NCBI GenBank assembly: GCA_004211435.1 | Contig: SECS01000001.1 | Span: 1 to 64,000 of the forward strand | DNA: 64,000 nt | Reading direction: 5' to 3' | Origin: Novosphingobium sp. | GTDB taxonomy: Bacteria > Pseudomonadota > Alphaproteobacteria > Sphingomonadales > Sphingomonadaceae | Shown here: piece after piece, positions 41,504-50,630 of the stretch | How positions within the stretch are numbered: the stretch's first letter is position 1 | Layout of the letters: each line of letters starts with the position of its first letter | Made by a program: the position numbers and the translations under genes | The notes under the pieces: model-generated | Told to the model about the DNA's origin: nothing | Databases searched by the model: none | Seen by the model: the letters and a program-made list of their open reading frames with translations, nothing else

Positions 41504-41641
41504 CGTCACCCTGAACCCGTTTCCGGGTCCATCGCGCGGAAAGCGCAGGCAGGTCGGAGATCCTGTGCGGCACGGCCTTGCTGCCGAGTAGCGCTCCGAT
41601 CTCGACCGGGAAATGGCCCCTGAAACATCTTCAGGGTGACG
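41504..41641. repeat. Intergenic element with 11-base terminal inverted repeats
   Basis: CGTCACCCTGA at 41504-41514 is matched in inverse by TCAGGGTGACG at 41631-41641, with an internal ACCCG/CGGGT hairpin next to the left end. It fills the gap between convergently flanked minus-strand genes and looks like a small repetitive intergenic element. No coding potential. Confidence 0.4.
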
Positions 41642-41657
41642 ACGAAGGGATCAAAAA

Positions 41658-42557
41658 CTACCCCGTCGGGTTGAGCAGCATCGCGCCGTGGGGATTGGCC
41701 TCGGGCATGCCGTGCTCGTCCTCCCAGGCCTGGGTCGCGTCGTAGCAGGCCTCGACCACGTCCGAATAAGTGCTGCGGAAATGCACACGCTGTTCGGGAT
41801 GGTCGAAAGCGAAGGCACGATTGTGCTTCACCGCATCGAGCACGATCGGCGCCACGGCCTCGGGCGTGTAGAATGGCTGGCTCGCGGCGACGTCGGTCGA
41901 TTCCTGGCTGACATGGACCTCGCCCTCACCCGGCCCGCCGAACTTGGCCGGACGATACTTGGCGTTGTTGACCTTCATCCCCGTGGCGACGCCGCCGGGG
42001 CAATAGGAGGTCGTATGAATGCCGTGTTCCTTGAGTTCGAGCGACAGGTTCATCATCAGGCCGATGATTCCCGCCTTCGCCGCCGAGTAGGGCGCGTGGG
42101 TCGGGATCCAGCCGGGCAGCAGCCCCGCCATCGAGGCCGTAGCGCAGACATGCCCGCCGCCCGCCGCGATCATGTCGGGCAGGAAGGCGCGGGTCGTGCG
42201 CATCACGCCCATCAGGTTGACGTCGACGATCCACTCGATGTCGTCCTCTGACATCTCGACCAGCGGATCGAACGAGGTCGCGCCGGCATTGGCGAAGACG
42301 AGCTGGATCGGCCCGAAGGCGGCATTGGCCTGGTCCTTCAGGCGGCGGATCGAGTCGCGGTCGGTAACGTCGCACTCGATCGCCACGGCCTTACCGCCCG
42401 CGGCCTTGATCGCCTCGGCAACCGTCTCGGCATTCGTCAGAATGATGTCCGCGATCACGACGGAAGCGCCCTGCCTCGCCAGTTCCTTGGCCAGTCCCAT
42501 GCCGATGCCGCTGCCGCCGCCGGTGACCACTGCCGCCTTGCCGCTGATATCCGTCAT
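41658..42557 (-). CDS. SDR-family oxidoreductase
   Basis: This 299-residue classical SDR has TGGGSGIGMG near 13-22, FANAGA near 90-95, an ATASMAG segment with the Ser, and YSAAKAGI with Tyr and Lys near 158-165. It is longer than average and has a C-terminal segment ending ANPHGAMLLNPTG. The ATG at 42557 has GAGAGGA eight bases upstream. It stands alone, and its substrate is unknown. Confidence 0.87.
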   Translation of the reverse strand: MTDISGKAAVVTGGGSGIGMGLAKELARQGASVVIADIILTNAETVAEAIKAAGGKAVAIECDVTDRDSIRRLKDQANAAFGPIQLVFANAGATSFDPLVEMSEDDIEWIVDVNLMGVMRTTRAFLPDMIAAGGGHVCATASMAGLLPGWIPTHAPYSAAKAGIIGLMMNLSLELKEHGIHTTSYCPGGVATGMKVNNAKYRPAKFGGPGEGEVHVSQESTDVAASQPFYTPEAVAPIVLDAVKHNRAFAFDHPEQRVHFRSTYSDVVEACYDATQAWEDEHGMPEANPHGAMLLNPTG

Positions 42558-42687
42558 TGCCCGCATCCTCTCGCTTTATGATACGCATACGACCTTTAAT
42601 CGGTCACACGCGCATGTCCATCGTCGCGGATCAGGATGGGCAGAAACGCGGAATCGCACAATGCCCGTATCGTGCGAAAGCTTGCCT

Positions 42688-43110
42688 CTAGCCGAGGTTG
42701 GCCGGACCGAAGGCGTGCGGCAGCAGGTCCGACAGGCGCAGTTCGAGCACCTCCGCCCCGCCCGCGCACCAGATCACGGGATCGGTGCCGCCAAGTTGCG
42801 CGAGTTCGTTGAGCACCTGGCGGCAGCGACCGCAGGGCGTGACCGTGGCCGGCGCACCGCCCGGCTTGCCGCCGATCACCGCGACCGCGACGAGGCCGCC
42901 GCGCGTGCCGGCATTCATCGCGCTCGCCACGGCCACCGTCTCGGCACAGAGCGCGAGGCCGTAGCTGGCATTCTCGACATTGCTGCCGGTGACCACCGAG
43001 CCGTCGGCAAAGGCCAGCGCCGCGCCGACGTGGAAGTCCGAATAGGGCGCATAGGCCCGGGTCGCGGCGTCGCGCGCTGCGGCGATCAGCGTGTTCTGGT
43101 TCGGCGTCAC
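42688..43110 (-). CDS. cdd: Cytidine deaminase
   Basis: This 140-residue zinc enzyme of pyrimidine salvage converts cytidine or deoxycytidine to uridine. The CAETVAVASAM segment near 53-63 carries the zinc Cys and catalytic Glu, and PCGRCRQVL near 89-97 supplies the other two Cys. NVENASYGL binds the nucleoside. The start is probably the GTG at 43110, which forms a GTGA overlap with the upstream stop; ATG at 43128 is an alternative that adds six residues. It is co-transcribed with the GH25-like gene. Confidence 0.88.
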   Translation of the reverse strand: MTPNQNTLIAAARDAATRAYAPYSDFHVGAALAFADGSVVTGSNVENASYGLALCAETVAVASAMNAGTRGGLVAVAVIGGKPGGAPATVTPCGRCRQVLNELAQLGGTDPVIWCAGGAEVLELRLSDLLPHAFGPANLG

Positions 43111-43805
43111 GGTTGCAGTACCACCCATCGCAAATCGGCTCCGCTGGCCTCGTTGGAGAAGGCGTCGTTCGCGGTCCACAAGGCCCACGGCCGCCCGGCA
43201 TAGTCGGGTTGGAAGCGGTTGCGCACCAGCCAGACGTTGCGGTCGATCGTGTTGGCGACCTGATAACGCGTCTCGAACCGCTCGGTAAGCTTGAGCAGCG
43301 AGGGTTTGCCCGTATGCGTCTCGACTTGGTTGAGGAAGGTCGTCAGCTCGCTCTGAATCGCGGCATCGCTGACCTTGACCGGGCAATCGTCGGCCAGCCG
43401 ATCGAGCTCGACCGCGGGGGGCAGCATCGTCGGATCGCGCGGCACGACGGTGACGAAGTTCGCCGCCTGGCGATCGGCCGGCTGACAGGGATCGTAGCGG
43501 TGGAGCGCGCCGACCTGCAGCTTGGCGCCGCGCGCGCCGGTCAGGTTGCGCGTGAAGGCGGGATCACGCGCAAAGGCGCTGGCGCTGGCATCGATATAGA
43601 CGAAGTCGGCGCCGATCGCCTTGATCGCGCGCCAATCGACCTCACCGTCGTCAACGCCGATCTCGACGCCCTGGACGCGGTAGATCGACCGCTCGGGGCG
43701 CCAGTGATGCAGATGCCACCAGCCATAGAGGCCGCCGACCAATGCGATCAGTATGAGCGCGCCCAGCACCCGCAACTGCGTGCGGCTGCTCGCCTTCCTG
43801 GCCAT
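43107..43805 (-). CDS. GH25-like (lysozyme-type) membrane-anchored protein
   Basis: This 232-residue protein has one N-terminal membrane helix at about 13-31 and a GH25-like barrel outside the membrane. VQGVEIGVDDGEVDWRAIKA near 44-63 and GADFVYIDASAS near 65-76 match GH25 strands. The first catalytic Asp position is Glu (GVEIG), and the usual KATEG strand is DASAS, so muramidase activity is doubtful. LPPAVELD near 127 replaces the canonical Asp-x-Glu with Glu-x-Asp. It may bind peptidoglycan rather than cut it. The next gene downstream is cytidine deaminase. Confidence 0.75.
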   Translation of the reverse strand: MARKASSRTQLRVLGALILIALVGGLYGWWHLHHWRPERSIYRVQGVEIGVDDGEVDWRAIKAIGADFVYIDASASAFARDPAFTRNLTGARGAKLQVGALHRYDPCQPADRQAANFVTVVPRDPTMLPPAVELDRLADDCPVKVSDAAIQSELTTFLNQVETHTGKPSLLKLTERFETRYQVANTIDRNVWLVRNRFQPDYAGRPWALWTANDAFSNEASGADLRWVVLQP

Positions 43806-43827
43806 TCTAACGTCCCGTATTCGATCC

Positions 43828-44304
43828 CTAACCCCTGATATGCAGGACGCAGATCAGGGTAAAGAGGCGTCGGGCGGTGGCGAAGTCGGTTTCCACCTTT
43901 CCATCGAGCCGTTCGAGCAGCATCTCGGCCGCCTCGTTGTGGATGCCGCGGCGAGCCATGTCGATCGTCTCGATCTCGGTCGCGGTCGCCTTGCGGATCG
44001 CCTGGTAGTAGGAATCGCAGATCGCGAAGTATTCGCGGATCGGCCGGCGGAAGCGACCGAGGCCGAGTACCAGCGTCTCGATCGGCAGGCCCTGCTCGTT
44101 CGAGATCTCAAGCACCAGCCGCCCGTCATTGACCGAAAGCCGCAAGCGATAGGGCCCCTCCTGCCCCGCGGCATGGGCACGCAAGGGCCGAAAAACGTTC
44201 TCTTCCTTGAGATCGAAGATCGCGATCCGCCGTTCCTGCTCGATATCGGCGTTGCGCCACAGGATCGTGGCCTCGTCGAGTTCGATGTGCGTGATGCGCG
44301 TCAT
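43828..44304 (-). CDS. UPF0262-family protein
   Basis: This 158-residue protein matches UPF0262, a conserved alphaproteobacterial family of unknown function. The pattern includes ITHIELDEATI, RIAIFDLKEENVFRP near 27-41 and YRLRLSVNDGRLVLEI near 52-67. A long helical region with YFAICDSYYQAI follows, ending RRLFTLICVLHIRG. The ATG at 44304 was chosen; an upstream start at 44343 would add 13 unsupported residues. It precedes the GH25-like gene by 22 bases on the same strand and is divergent from dnaB. Confidence 0.82.
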   Translation of the reverse strand: MTRITHIELDEATILWRNADIEQERRIAIFDLKEENVFRPLRAHAAGQEGPYRLRLSVNDGRLVLEISNEQGLPIETLVLGLGRFRRPIREYFAICDSYYQAIRKATATEIETIDMARRGIHNEAAEMLLERLDGKVETDFATARRLFTLICVLHIRG

Positions 44305-44460
44305 TCCACGCGCAGCATTCGCAAATGCAGCAAGGCGCGGCAAGAGTGCGCTTCATCGGGACGGCATGAAGCCTGTCATGGTTTTGCACAGGGCTATCCC
44401 GCGTGGCCTGCAATGCCCCCACTTGCCCGCGAGTCAGCAAGAGCGCATTGACGGCGGCTT

Positions 44461-45978
44461 ATGACCGACCTGGCGACCCTGACCCGCGAACCCGATGCGG
44501 CGCTACGCACGCTGCCCGCGAACATCGAAGCAGAGGCCGCCTTCCTCGGCGCTGTGCTCATCGACAACCGCGTGATGGAAGAGCTGCCGGTGCAGATCAG
44601 CCCGGCGCATTTCTTCGAGCCCGCGCACGCACGCATCTTCGAGCGGATCACCCAGCTGATGGATCGCGCCGCCATCGTCACCCCGGTGACGCTGCGGCCC
44701 TATTTCGAATCGGACGAGGGGCTCAAGGAGCTCGGCGGCCTCTCCTATCTCGCGCGATTGACCGCCGACGGCCAGGGTCTGCTCGCACCCCGGGAACTGG
44801 CCGAGCAGATCTATGATCTCGCCCTGTTGCGCGAACTGGTCTCGGTGGGGCGCGGGCTGGTCGAAGGCGCGATGGACACGTCTGAATCGGTCGCGCCGAT
44901 GGAGCAGATCGAGCGGGCCGAAGCCTCGCTCTACAAGGTCGCAGAGGGCGCGGGTACGAGCAACGAGGCCAAGGGCTTCGCCACGGCCACCCGCGTTGCC
45001 ATCGCCGGCATCGAAAAGGCGCTCAATTCGGGCGGCCATGTCTCGGGCAAGACCACGGGCCTCACCTCGATCAACCAGAAGATCGGCGGCCTGCACGATT
45101 CCGACCTTATCATCCTCGCGGGTCGTCCGGGCATGGGCAAGACCTCGCTCGCCACCAACATCGCCTTCAACGCCGCCGACCGCATGCGGCGCGATCGCGC
45201 AGACGGCATTGACGACGAAAAATCGATCGGCGCGGCCACGGCCTTCTTCAGCCTGGAAATGAGCGCCGACCAGCTCGCCACGCGTATCCTGGCCGAGCAA
45301 TCGGGCATCAGCTCCGAAGCGCTGCGCATGGGCAAGATCAGCCGTGAGGACTTCCAGCAGCTGTCCTATGCCAGCCAGCGGCTCGCCGAACTGCCGCTGT
45401 TCATCGACGACACCCCGGCGCTGACGATCGCGGGCCTGCGCACGCGTGCACGCCGGCTCAAGCGTCGGCACAACATCGGCCTGATCGTGGTCGACTACCT
45501 CCAGCTGCTCCAGGGCACGGGCCGCGCCAACGACAACCGCGTCAACGAGATCTCGGAAATCAGCCGCGGCCTGAAAACGCTGGCCAAGGAGCTGTCCTGT
45601 CCGGTGATCGCGCTGTCGCAGCTCAGCCGAGCGGTCGAGCAGCGCGAAGACAAGCGGCCGATGCTCTCGGATCTTCGCGAATCGGGCTCGATCGAGCAGG
45701 ACGCCGACATGGTCTGGTTCGTGTTCCGCGAGGACTACTACGTCAACGCGACCGAGCCGAAGTATCCGGCTGAAACCGATCCGCCCGACGTTCACGCGAA
45801 ATGGGAAGAATGGCGCGCGAAGATGGAGCAGGTCACCGGCCTTGCCGAACTGATCGTGGCCAAGCAGCGCCACGGTTCGACCGGTCGTGTGCGCATGCGC
45901 TTCGAAGCGCGGATCACCCGCTTCTCCGACCTCGCGCCCGACGACATGCGCGGACAGGTGCAGGACGATGGTGACTGA
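44461..45978 (+). CDS. dnaB: Replicative DNA helicase DnaB
   Basis: This 505-residue hexameric replicative helicase has an N-terminal primase-interacting domain (about 15-120; NIEAEAAFLGAVLIDNRVME) and a RecA-type motor. Walker A AGRPGMGKTSLA lies near 219-230, the Walker B region IGLIVVDYLQLL near 339-350, and DKRPMLSDLRESGSIEQDAD near 397-416. It unwinds DNA at the replication fork. Nothing unusual in length or motifs. Its stop overlaps the start of a degenerate SDR gene by 11 bases. Confidence 0.94.
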   Translation: MTDLATLTREPDAALRTLPANIEAEAAFLGAVLIDNRVMEELPVQISPAHFFEPAHARIFERITQLMDRAAIVTPVTLRPYFESDEGLKELGGLSYLARLTADGQGLLAPRELAEQIYDLALLRELVSVGRGLVEGAMDTSESVAPMEQIERAEASLYKVAEGAGTSNEAKGFATATRVAIAGIEKALNSGGHVSGKTTGLTSINQKIGGLHDSDLIILAGRPGMGKTSLATNIAFNAADRMRRDRADGIDDEKSIGAATAFFSLEMSADQLATRILAEQSGISSEALRMGKISREDFQQLSYASQRLAELPLFIDDTPALTIAGLRTRARRLKRRHNIGLIVVDYLQLLQGTGRANDNRVNEISEISRGLKTLAKELSCPVIALSQLSRAVEQREDKRPMLSDLRESGSIEQDADMVWFVFREDYYVNATEPKYPAETDPPDVHAKWEEWRAKMEQVTGLAELIVAKQRHGSTGRVRMRFEARITRFSDLAPDDMRGQVQDDGD

Positions 45979-46726
45979 GCCCCTGTCGCGCCCGGTCATG
46001 CTCGTGACCGGCGGCACCGGCTCGGTTGGTGAAGCGATCGCACGCGAAGCGGCTGCGCAGGGCTGGACCGTGGTGATCCAGGGTCGCGACGCCGCGAAGC
46101 TCGCCGCGTTCGCCACCTCGCTGCAGCACGTCACGGCGGCGGACTTTGTCGCCAAGGACGTGACGACGGCTGATGCCGCGGCGCGGATCGTTGCCGAAGC
46201 CAAGGCGCGGTTCGGGCGGCTCGACGCGGTGGTCGACTGCGTCTCGACCGGGCCGCGCGAAGGCCGGCTGACCGGGCTGTTCAAGGACACGACGCCCGAG
46301 CACTTCACCGCCTTCTACGACCTCTCGGCCGCCTGGTTCCAGCGCCTGGCCCATGCTGCCTATCCCGCTCTCGCCGAGCGCGGCGGCACCTTGATCGGTT
46401 TCATCTCCGACGCCGGCAAGTTCGCCGCGCCACGCCAGACGATCATAGGGGCCGCGCGGGCGGCGGAGATTGGCTTCGTCCGCAACCTCGCGGTCGAAGC
46501 CGCGCGCGATCTCATCCGTGTTCACGCGATCGCGCCGAGCTACGTGCTCGAAAGCCGCGCCGCCGAACTGATGGGTTCCGAACGGATGGAATCCGCGGCC
46601 AAGCGCGCGGGTCTGGGTCTGCCGACGCCGGCCGACATCGCGCCGATGGCGGTGTTCCTCTGCGGCCCGGGCGCGGCGAAGATCACCGGCCAGATCATCA
46701 GCATCAACGGCGGGCTCAACGCCTGA
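45968..46726 (+). CDS. SDR-fold protein with degenerate active site
   Basis: This 252-residue Rossmann protein of the SDR superfamily has the cofactor motif TGGTGSVGEA near 14-23 and a C-terminal GQIISINGGLNA that is typical of fatty-acid-type SDRs. The catalytic YxxxK is absent: the equivalent stretch reads TIIGAARAAEIG near 160-171, with neither Tyr nor Lys. VDCVSTG replaces NNAG. It may bind NAD(P) without classical catalysis. The ATG overlaps the dnaB stop by 11 bases, so it is co-translated with the helicase; any functional link is unknown. Confidence 0.8.
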   Translation: MVTEPLSRPVMLVTGGTGSVGEAIAREAAAQGWTVVIQGRDAAKLAAFATSLQHVTAADFVAKDVTTADAAARIVAEAKARFGRLDAVVDCVSTGPREGRLTGLFKDTTPEHFTAFYDLSAAWFQRLAHAAYPALAERGGTLIGFISDAGKFAAPRQTIIGAARAAEIGFVRNLAVEAARDLIRVHAIAPSYVLESRAAELMGSERMESAAKRAGLGLPTPADIAPMAVFLCGPGAAKITGQIISINGGLNA

Positions 46727-46730
46727 TCGG

Positions 46731-46919
46731 CTAGTGCCGGCAGCCGGGTCCGTGCACGTGACCACCGCCGCTCGAGGACTGGATCGCCGGTGCGGAAACC
46801 TGCTTTTCCACGCTTTCGCGGCCACAGGCCGGGCATTGCCGCGGCGCAGGGTCGCTCAGCTTCTGCAGCACCTCGAACCGGTGATCGCACGACAGGCAGC
46901 TATAGTCGTAGAAAGGCAT
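46731..46919 (-). CDS. FmdB-family zinc ribbon protein
   Basis: This 62-residue protein begins MPFYDYSCLSCDHRFEVLQK and continues with CPACG, forming a CxxC...CxxC zinc ribbon of the FmdB putative regulatory family. The tail is Ser/Gly/His-rich and ends GPGCRH. It ends four bases from the convergent SDR stop. The function is unknown; it may regulate or chaperone. Confidence 0.85.
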   Translation of the reverse strand: MPFYDYSCLSCDHRFEVLQKLSDPAPRQCPACGRESVEKQVSAPAIQSSSGGGHVHGPGCRH

Positions 46920-46949
46920 GTTTCGCTCCTGCCGCCGGGATCGGACTGA

Positions 46950-47381
46950 CTATTTCACGGCTCGCAGCCGACCCAGACCCAGTTTCGCATCGCTCGCCGA
47001 CGCTCCGTCGAGCGCCTCCTCCATCTTCCGCACGCCTTGGGCGGAAAGATTGAGGAAGGTGCGCCGCCGGTCCTTGGGATCGCGCGAACGCGTGACCAGG
47101 TCTCGGCTCTCGAGGATGCTGATCCACCGCAGCGCCGTCGTCGCGGGTACGCTCGAAGCGATGCAGGCATCGCTGATCGTTCCGCGCACGTCCTGGGCAT
47201 GACAGATGTAGAGATCGAGCAAGATGTCCCAGGCGGGATCGGCGAACAGCGAAGAATCGAGAACCCGATTTCTGGCCTGCCGCGCAGCGACCCAAGCCAA
47301 GGCAATGGTCAAGCGAGACGGCGTCGGATCATTGCCGGGCGTGTCCGCATCGACACTCGCCCCGTAAGCGACCTCCCTCAT
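46950..47381 (-). CDS. MarR-type winged-helix regulator
   Basis: This 143-residue protein has a winged-helix core: ISDACIASSVPATTALRWIS near 69-88 is the recognition region, followed by RDPKDRRRTFLNLSAQG near 99-115, the wing typical of MarR proteins. The N-terminal 25 residues are disordered. AGAGGA lies directly before the ATG at 47381. It is upstream of and co-directional with the FmdB-like gene. Targets and ligand are unknown. Confidence 0.8.
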   Translation of the reverse strand: MREVAYGASVDADTPGNDPTPSRLTIALAWVAARQARNRVLDSSLFADPAWDILLDLYICHAQDVRGTISDACIASSVPATTALRWISILESRDLVTRSRDPKDRRRTFLNLSAQGVRKMEEALDGASASDAKLGLGRLRAVK

Positions 47382-47454
47382 TCCTCTGTACGCCCCCTTC
47401 TGTCGGGATTTCCGGCTAGGAAGCTATTGTAAATCTTGCCCACGCGCCAGCGCC

Positions 47455-48642
47455 TTAACCCTGTTTTGCGACGAGTTCGCGCCGGAAGGTCGCCAGCCGC
47501 TCGACGGCCGCGTCGAGCACGGCATCGGGCTTGGTGAAGCAGAACCGCACGACATGCCGCGGTCCGCCGAGAGCGCCGACGTCATCGAACAGCGCGGAGA
47601 CCGGGATCGAGGCGACGCCCGCCTCGCGCACCGCGCGCTCGCTGAAGGTCCGATCGTCGAGCATCACGCCCGAAGCCGCCAGATCGACGCAGAGGAACCA
47701 GGTCGCGACACTGGGCAGGACGGCATAGCCCGCCGCCGTCAGACCTACCTTCAGCCGTTCGCGCGACGCGGCCCAGGTTTGGTTCTGCGGGGCAAACCAG
47801 TCGTCGGGCTTCGTCAGGCCCTCGGCCACGGCCCATTGCAGCGCCGGTGGCGACGTGAAGGTCAGGAACTGATGTGCACGCGCCAGGGCAAGTGTGAGGT
47901 CGCCGCGGGCGCACATCCAGCCGATCTTCCAGCCGGTGAGCCCGAAGATCTTGCCGGCCGAACCGATCTTTACCGCGCGTTCGCCCATACCCGGAAAATC
48001 GAGCAGCGAGCGATGCCGCACACCGTCGAAGCGGACGTCCTCCCAAACCTCGTCGCAGATCGCGTAGAGATCGTATCGCCCACAGAGCTCTGCAATGGCA
48101 GCGAGCTCTGCCTCGCTGGCCGCAGATCCCGCCGGATTCAGCGGATCGTTGAGAATCAGGAGGCGTGTCCGCTCCGTTAATGTCTCCTCAAGCTTGGCCG
48201 CATCATAGGCCCAGGCGGGCGGGGTCAAAGCCACCGAGACCGGCACCCCGCCCGCCCTTTCGACCAGCGGCGCATAGGCATCGTAGGCGGGCTGGAACAG
48301 CACGACCTCGTCCCCTGGCCGCACCAGCGCGAACAGAGCCGCCGCCAGCGCCTCGGTCGCGCCCGAAGTCACGATCACCTCGTCCCGGCGCAGCACCAGA
48401 CCCTGCCGCCGTGCATAGAACGCGGTCACGGCGTCGCGCAGTTCGGGGAGGCCGGGGCTCGGCGGATACTGGTTCGATTTCTCGGCCAAGGCCCGCGCCG
48501 CGGCCGCGATCAGATCGGGCGAGCCGGGCTCGTCCGGGAAGCCCTGCCCGAGATTGATCGCGCCCAGTTCGCGCGACAGGCCCGACATCTGCTCGAAGAT
48601 CGTCGTGCCCATGGCGGCATAGACGGGGTGGATCGGAATCAC
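47455..48642 (-). CDS. Pyridoxal-phosphate aminotransferase, class I/II
   Basis: This 395-residue fold-type I aminotransferase is similar to the kynurenine/methionine aminotransferase (YbdL) branch. GQGFPDEPGSPDL near 33-45 starts the fold, TSGATEALAAALFAL near 91-105 binds PLP phosphate, NDPLNPAG near 165-172 contains the conserved Asn, and SAGKIFGLTGWKIGW near 230-244 holds the Schiff-base Lys. FCFTKPD near the end has the carboxylate-binding region, where the usual Arg precedes in VVRF. The start is GTG at 48642 with AGGAG eight bases upstream. The amino donor is not assignable. Confidence 0.87.
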   Translation of the reverse strand: MIPIHPVYAAMGTTIFEQMSGLSRELGAINLGQGFPDEPGSPDLIAAAARALAEKSNQYPPSPGLPELRDAVTAFYARRQGLVLRRDEVIVTSGATEALAAALFALVRPGDEVVLFQPAYDAYAPLVERAGGVPVSVALTPPAWAYDAAKLEETLTERTRLLILNDPLNPAGSAASEAELAAIAELCGRYDLYAICDEVWEDVRFDGVRHRSLLDFPGMGERAVKIGSAGKIFGLTGWKIGWMCARGDLTLALARAHQFLTFTSPPALQWAVAEGLTKPDDWFAPQNQTWAASRERLKVGLTAAGYAVLPSVATWFLCVDLAASGVMLDDRTFSERAVREAGVASIPVSALFDDVGALGGPRHVVRFCFTKPDAVLDAAVERLATFRRELVAKQG

Positions 48643-48794
48643 GCGGCGCTTCTCCTGTCTGTCGCGGAGCCATAACCCACGACTTCACAATCTGCCTATC
48701 GCGCCGCGCGCTCTGTCGAGAATGCGCCCCGCGTGGTAGCTATTCGCCGGGAATAACCGTGGCGTGAAGCGCCCGGGAGAGAGGATCACACGCC

Positions 48795-50624
48795 ATGTCC
48801 TACGAGCTCAATCGAAAGCTTGCCGCCAAGCGCGACCCGCTGCCGACCGCGGTGACGATCGATCAGGTCACCGCCGACATCATCCGCGGCGCGTTCGAGA
48901 CCGTCTGCTTCGAGTCCGCGACCTTCCTAGGCCGCGCCGCCTCTTCGCCGATCATCAACCAGTCGAACGAGCGCAACGCTGCAATCGTCGACGCGAACGG
49001 CCGCCTGGCGATGGGCGCGGTGGGGACCCCGCACCTCACCTTCGTCAACCAGATGGAGACGCGCTGGGGCCTGATGAACCAGGACCGCTACGACTGGGGC
49101 CCGGGCGACATCTTCGTAGCCAACGACCCCGATCACGGCGGCGGCCACCTGCCCGACTATTGCGTCTATGGCCCGGTCTACGACGACACGGGCGAGCTGA
49201 TCTGCATCCAGACCCTGCAGGCGCACCAGGGCGACACCGGCGGCAAGGATCCGGGCGGCTTCTCGCTCGACGCCAAGGACATCTTCACCGAAGGCCTGGT
49301 CCTGCCCTGCCTCAAGCTGGTCCACCGCGGTGAACTACGCCGCGACGTGTTCGACATGGTCACGCGCAACAACCGCTTCGCGACCTTCGCGGGCGACCTC
49401 GCGGCGATGATCGGTGGCGTCCAATATGCCAACCGCATGCTGCAGGAACTGATCGGCAAGTGGGGCTCGGACACGATCAAGGCGGCGATCAACCACTCGA
49501 TCGAGCACACCGAGAAGCGCGTGCGCGAAGAGGTGACGAAGTGGGCCGACGGGTCCTACGAGGCCACCGTGCTGATCGACCACGACACCGCCGGCACCAA
49601 GGACATCAAGGTCCACGTCACCTGCACGATCAAGGGTGACCAGCTCACCGTCGACCTGACGGGCACCGACGACCGTCAGGACCTGATCGGCGTGTGGAAC
49701 ACCTTCGCCAACAGCCGCTCCTACGTGATGACCCAGGTCGTCGCGGCGATGGACCCGACGATCGTCAAGAACGAAGGCTTCTTCGACGCGGTCGAGATCG
49801 TCATTCCCGAGGGCTGCATCGCCCAGCCGCCGCCGAACAAGCCGGCCGCGCTCGGCTCTTTCCACCCGGCCTGCGAGATCACCGAGGCGGTCTGCCTGGC
49901 GCTGAGCAACGTCGCGCCCGAGCGCTCGCAGCCGCAGCTCTACAAGATCGGCATGCCCAACGCCGTGATCGGCTTCGACGACGACGGCATGATGTGGATG
50001 GACCAGGGCGTCGACTGCCGCTCGATGGACGTCTCGGCCGTACAGGGCATCGACGGCTGGGGCTCATGCCCCAATGCGCTCGGTAGCCTGATCCTGTCCG
50101 AGGCCGAGGACGCCGAGAGCCGCTTCCCGATTCTCAACATCAGCCGCGAGATGACCACCGACGGCGGCGGCGCCGGCCAGTGGCGCGGCCAGGCGGGCAG
50201 CCTCAACGTCAAGCAGGTGCTCAAGCCCACTTCGGCGATGGCTTGGATGGTCTCGGCCGATCACCCGCTGCGCGGCATGTGCGGCGGCGACGATGCGATC
50301 CCCTATTCGAACCACTTCGAGGTCGGTTCGGCGAACGAGCGCAAGATCGAGCACACGGCGCAGGACCTGCTGCCGACGGGCGCGGTCATCGCCTACCAGC
50401 ACGGTGGCGGCGCCGGCTTCGGCCATGCCCTGCTGCGCGACCCCGAGCAGGTGAAGGAAGACGTGCTCGACGAGTACGTTTCGGTCGAGGCCGCGCGCGC
50501 CAAGTATGGCGTCGTGCTGACGGGTTCGCTGGCGGAATATACGCTGGAGGTCGACTGGGACGCCACCGCGGCGCTGCGCCGCAAGATGGGTGTGGACGAT
50601 CTGCTGCCGCAGGCGGCCGAGTAA
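48795..50624 (+). CDS. Hydantoinase B/oxoprolinase-family subunit
   Basis: This 609-residue large protein of the HyuB family has FETVCFESATFLGRAASSPI near 34-53, VANDPDHGGGHLPDYCVYGP near 108-127 with the His/Asp metal site, GIDGWGSCPNALG near 418 and the C-terminal EYTLEVDW. It partners with HyuA-type proteins in ATP-dependent hydrolysis of cyclic amides such as hydantoin or 5-oxoproline, or in acetone/acetophenone carboxylation. The HyuA-like partner is the next gene, but a 133-base palindromic repeat separates them. GAGGA precedes the ATG. Confidence 0.88.
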   Translation: MSYELNRKLAAKRDPLPTAVTIDQVTADIIRGAFETVCFESATFLGRAASSPIINQSNERNAAIVDANGRLAMGAVGTPHLTFVNQMETRWGLMNQDRYDWGPGDIFVANDPDHGGGHLPDYCVYGPVYDDTGELICIQTLQAHQGDTGGKDPGGFSLDAKDIFTEGLVLPCLKLVHRGELRRDVFDMVTRNNRFATFAGDLAAMIGGVQYANRMLQELIGKWGSDTIKAAINHSIEHTEKRVREEVTKWADGSYEATVLIDHDTAGTKDIKVHVTCTIKGDQLTVDLTGTDDRQDLIGVWNTFANSRSYVMTQVVAAMDPTIVKNEGFFDAVEIVIPEGCIAQPPPNKPAALGSFHPACEITEAVCLALSNVAPERSQPQLYKIGMPNAVIGFDDDGMMWMDQGVDCRSMDVSAVQGIDGWGSCPNALGSLILSEAEDAESRFPILNISREMTTDGGGAGQWRGQAGSLNVKQVLKPTSAMAWMVSADHPLRGMCGGDDAIPYSNHFEVGSANERKIEHTAQDLLPTGAVIAYQHGGGAGFGHALLRDPEQVKEDVLDEYVSVEAARAKYGVVLTGSLAEYTLEVDWDATAALRRKMGVDDLLPQAAE

Positions 50625-50630
50625 TAATTA

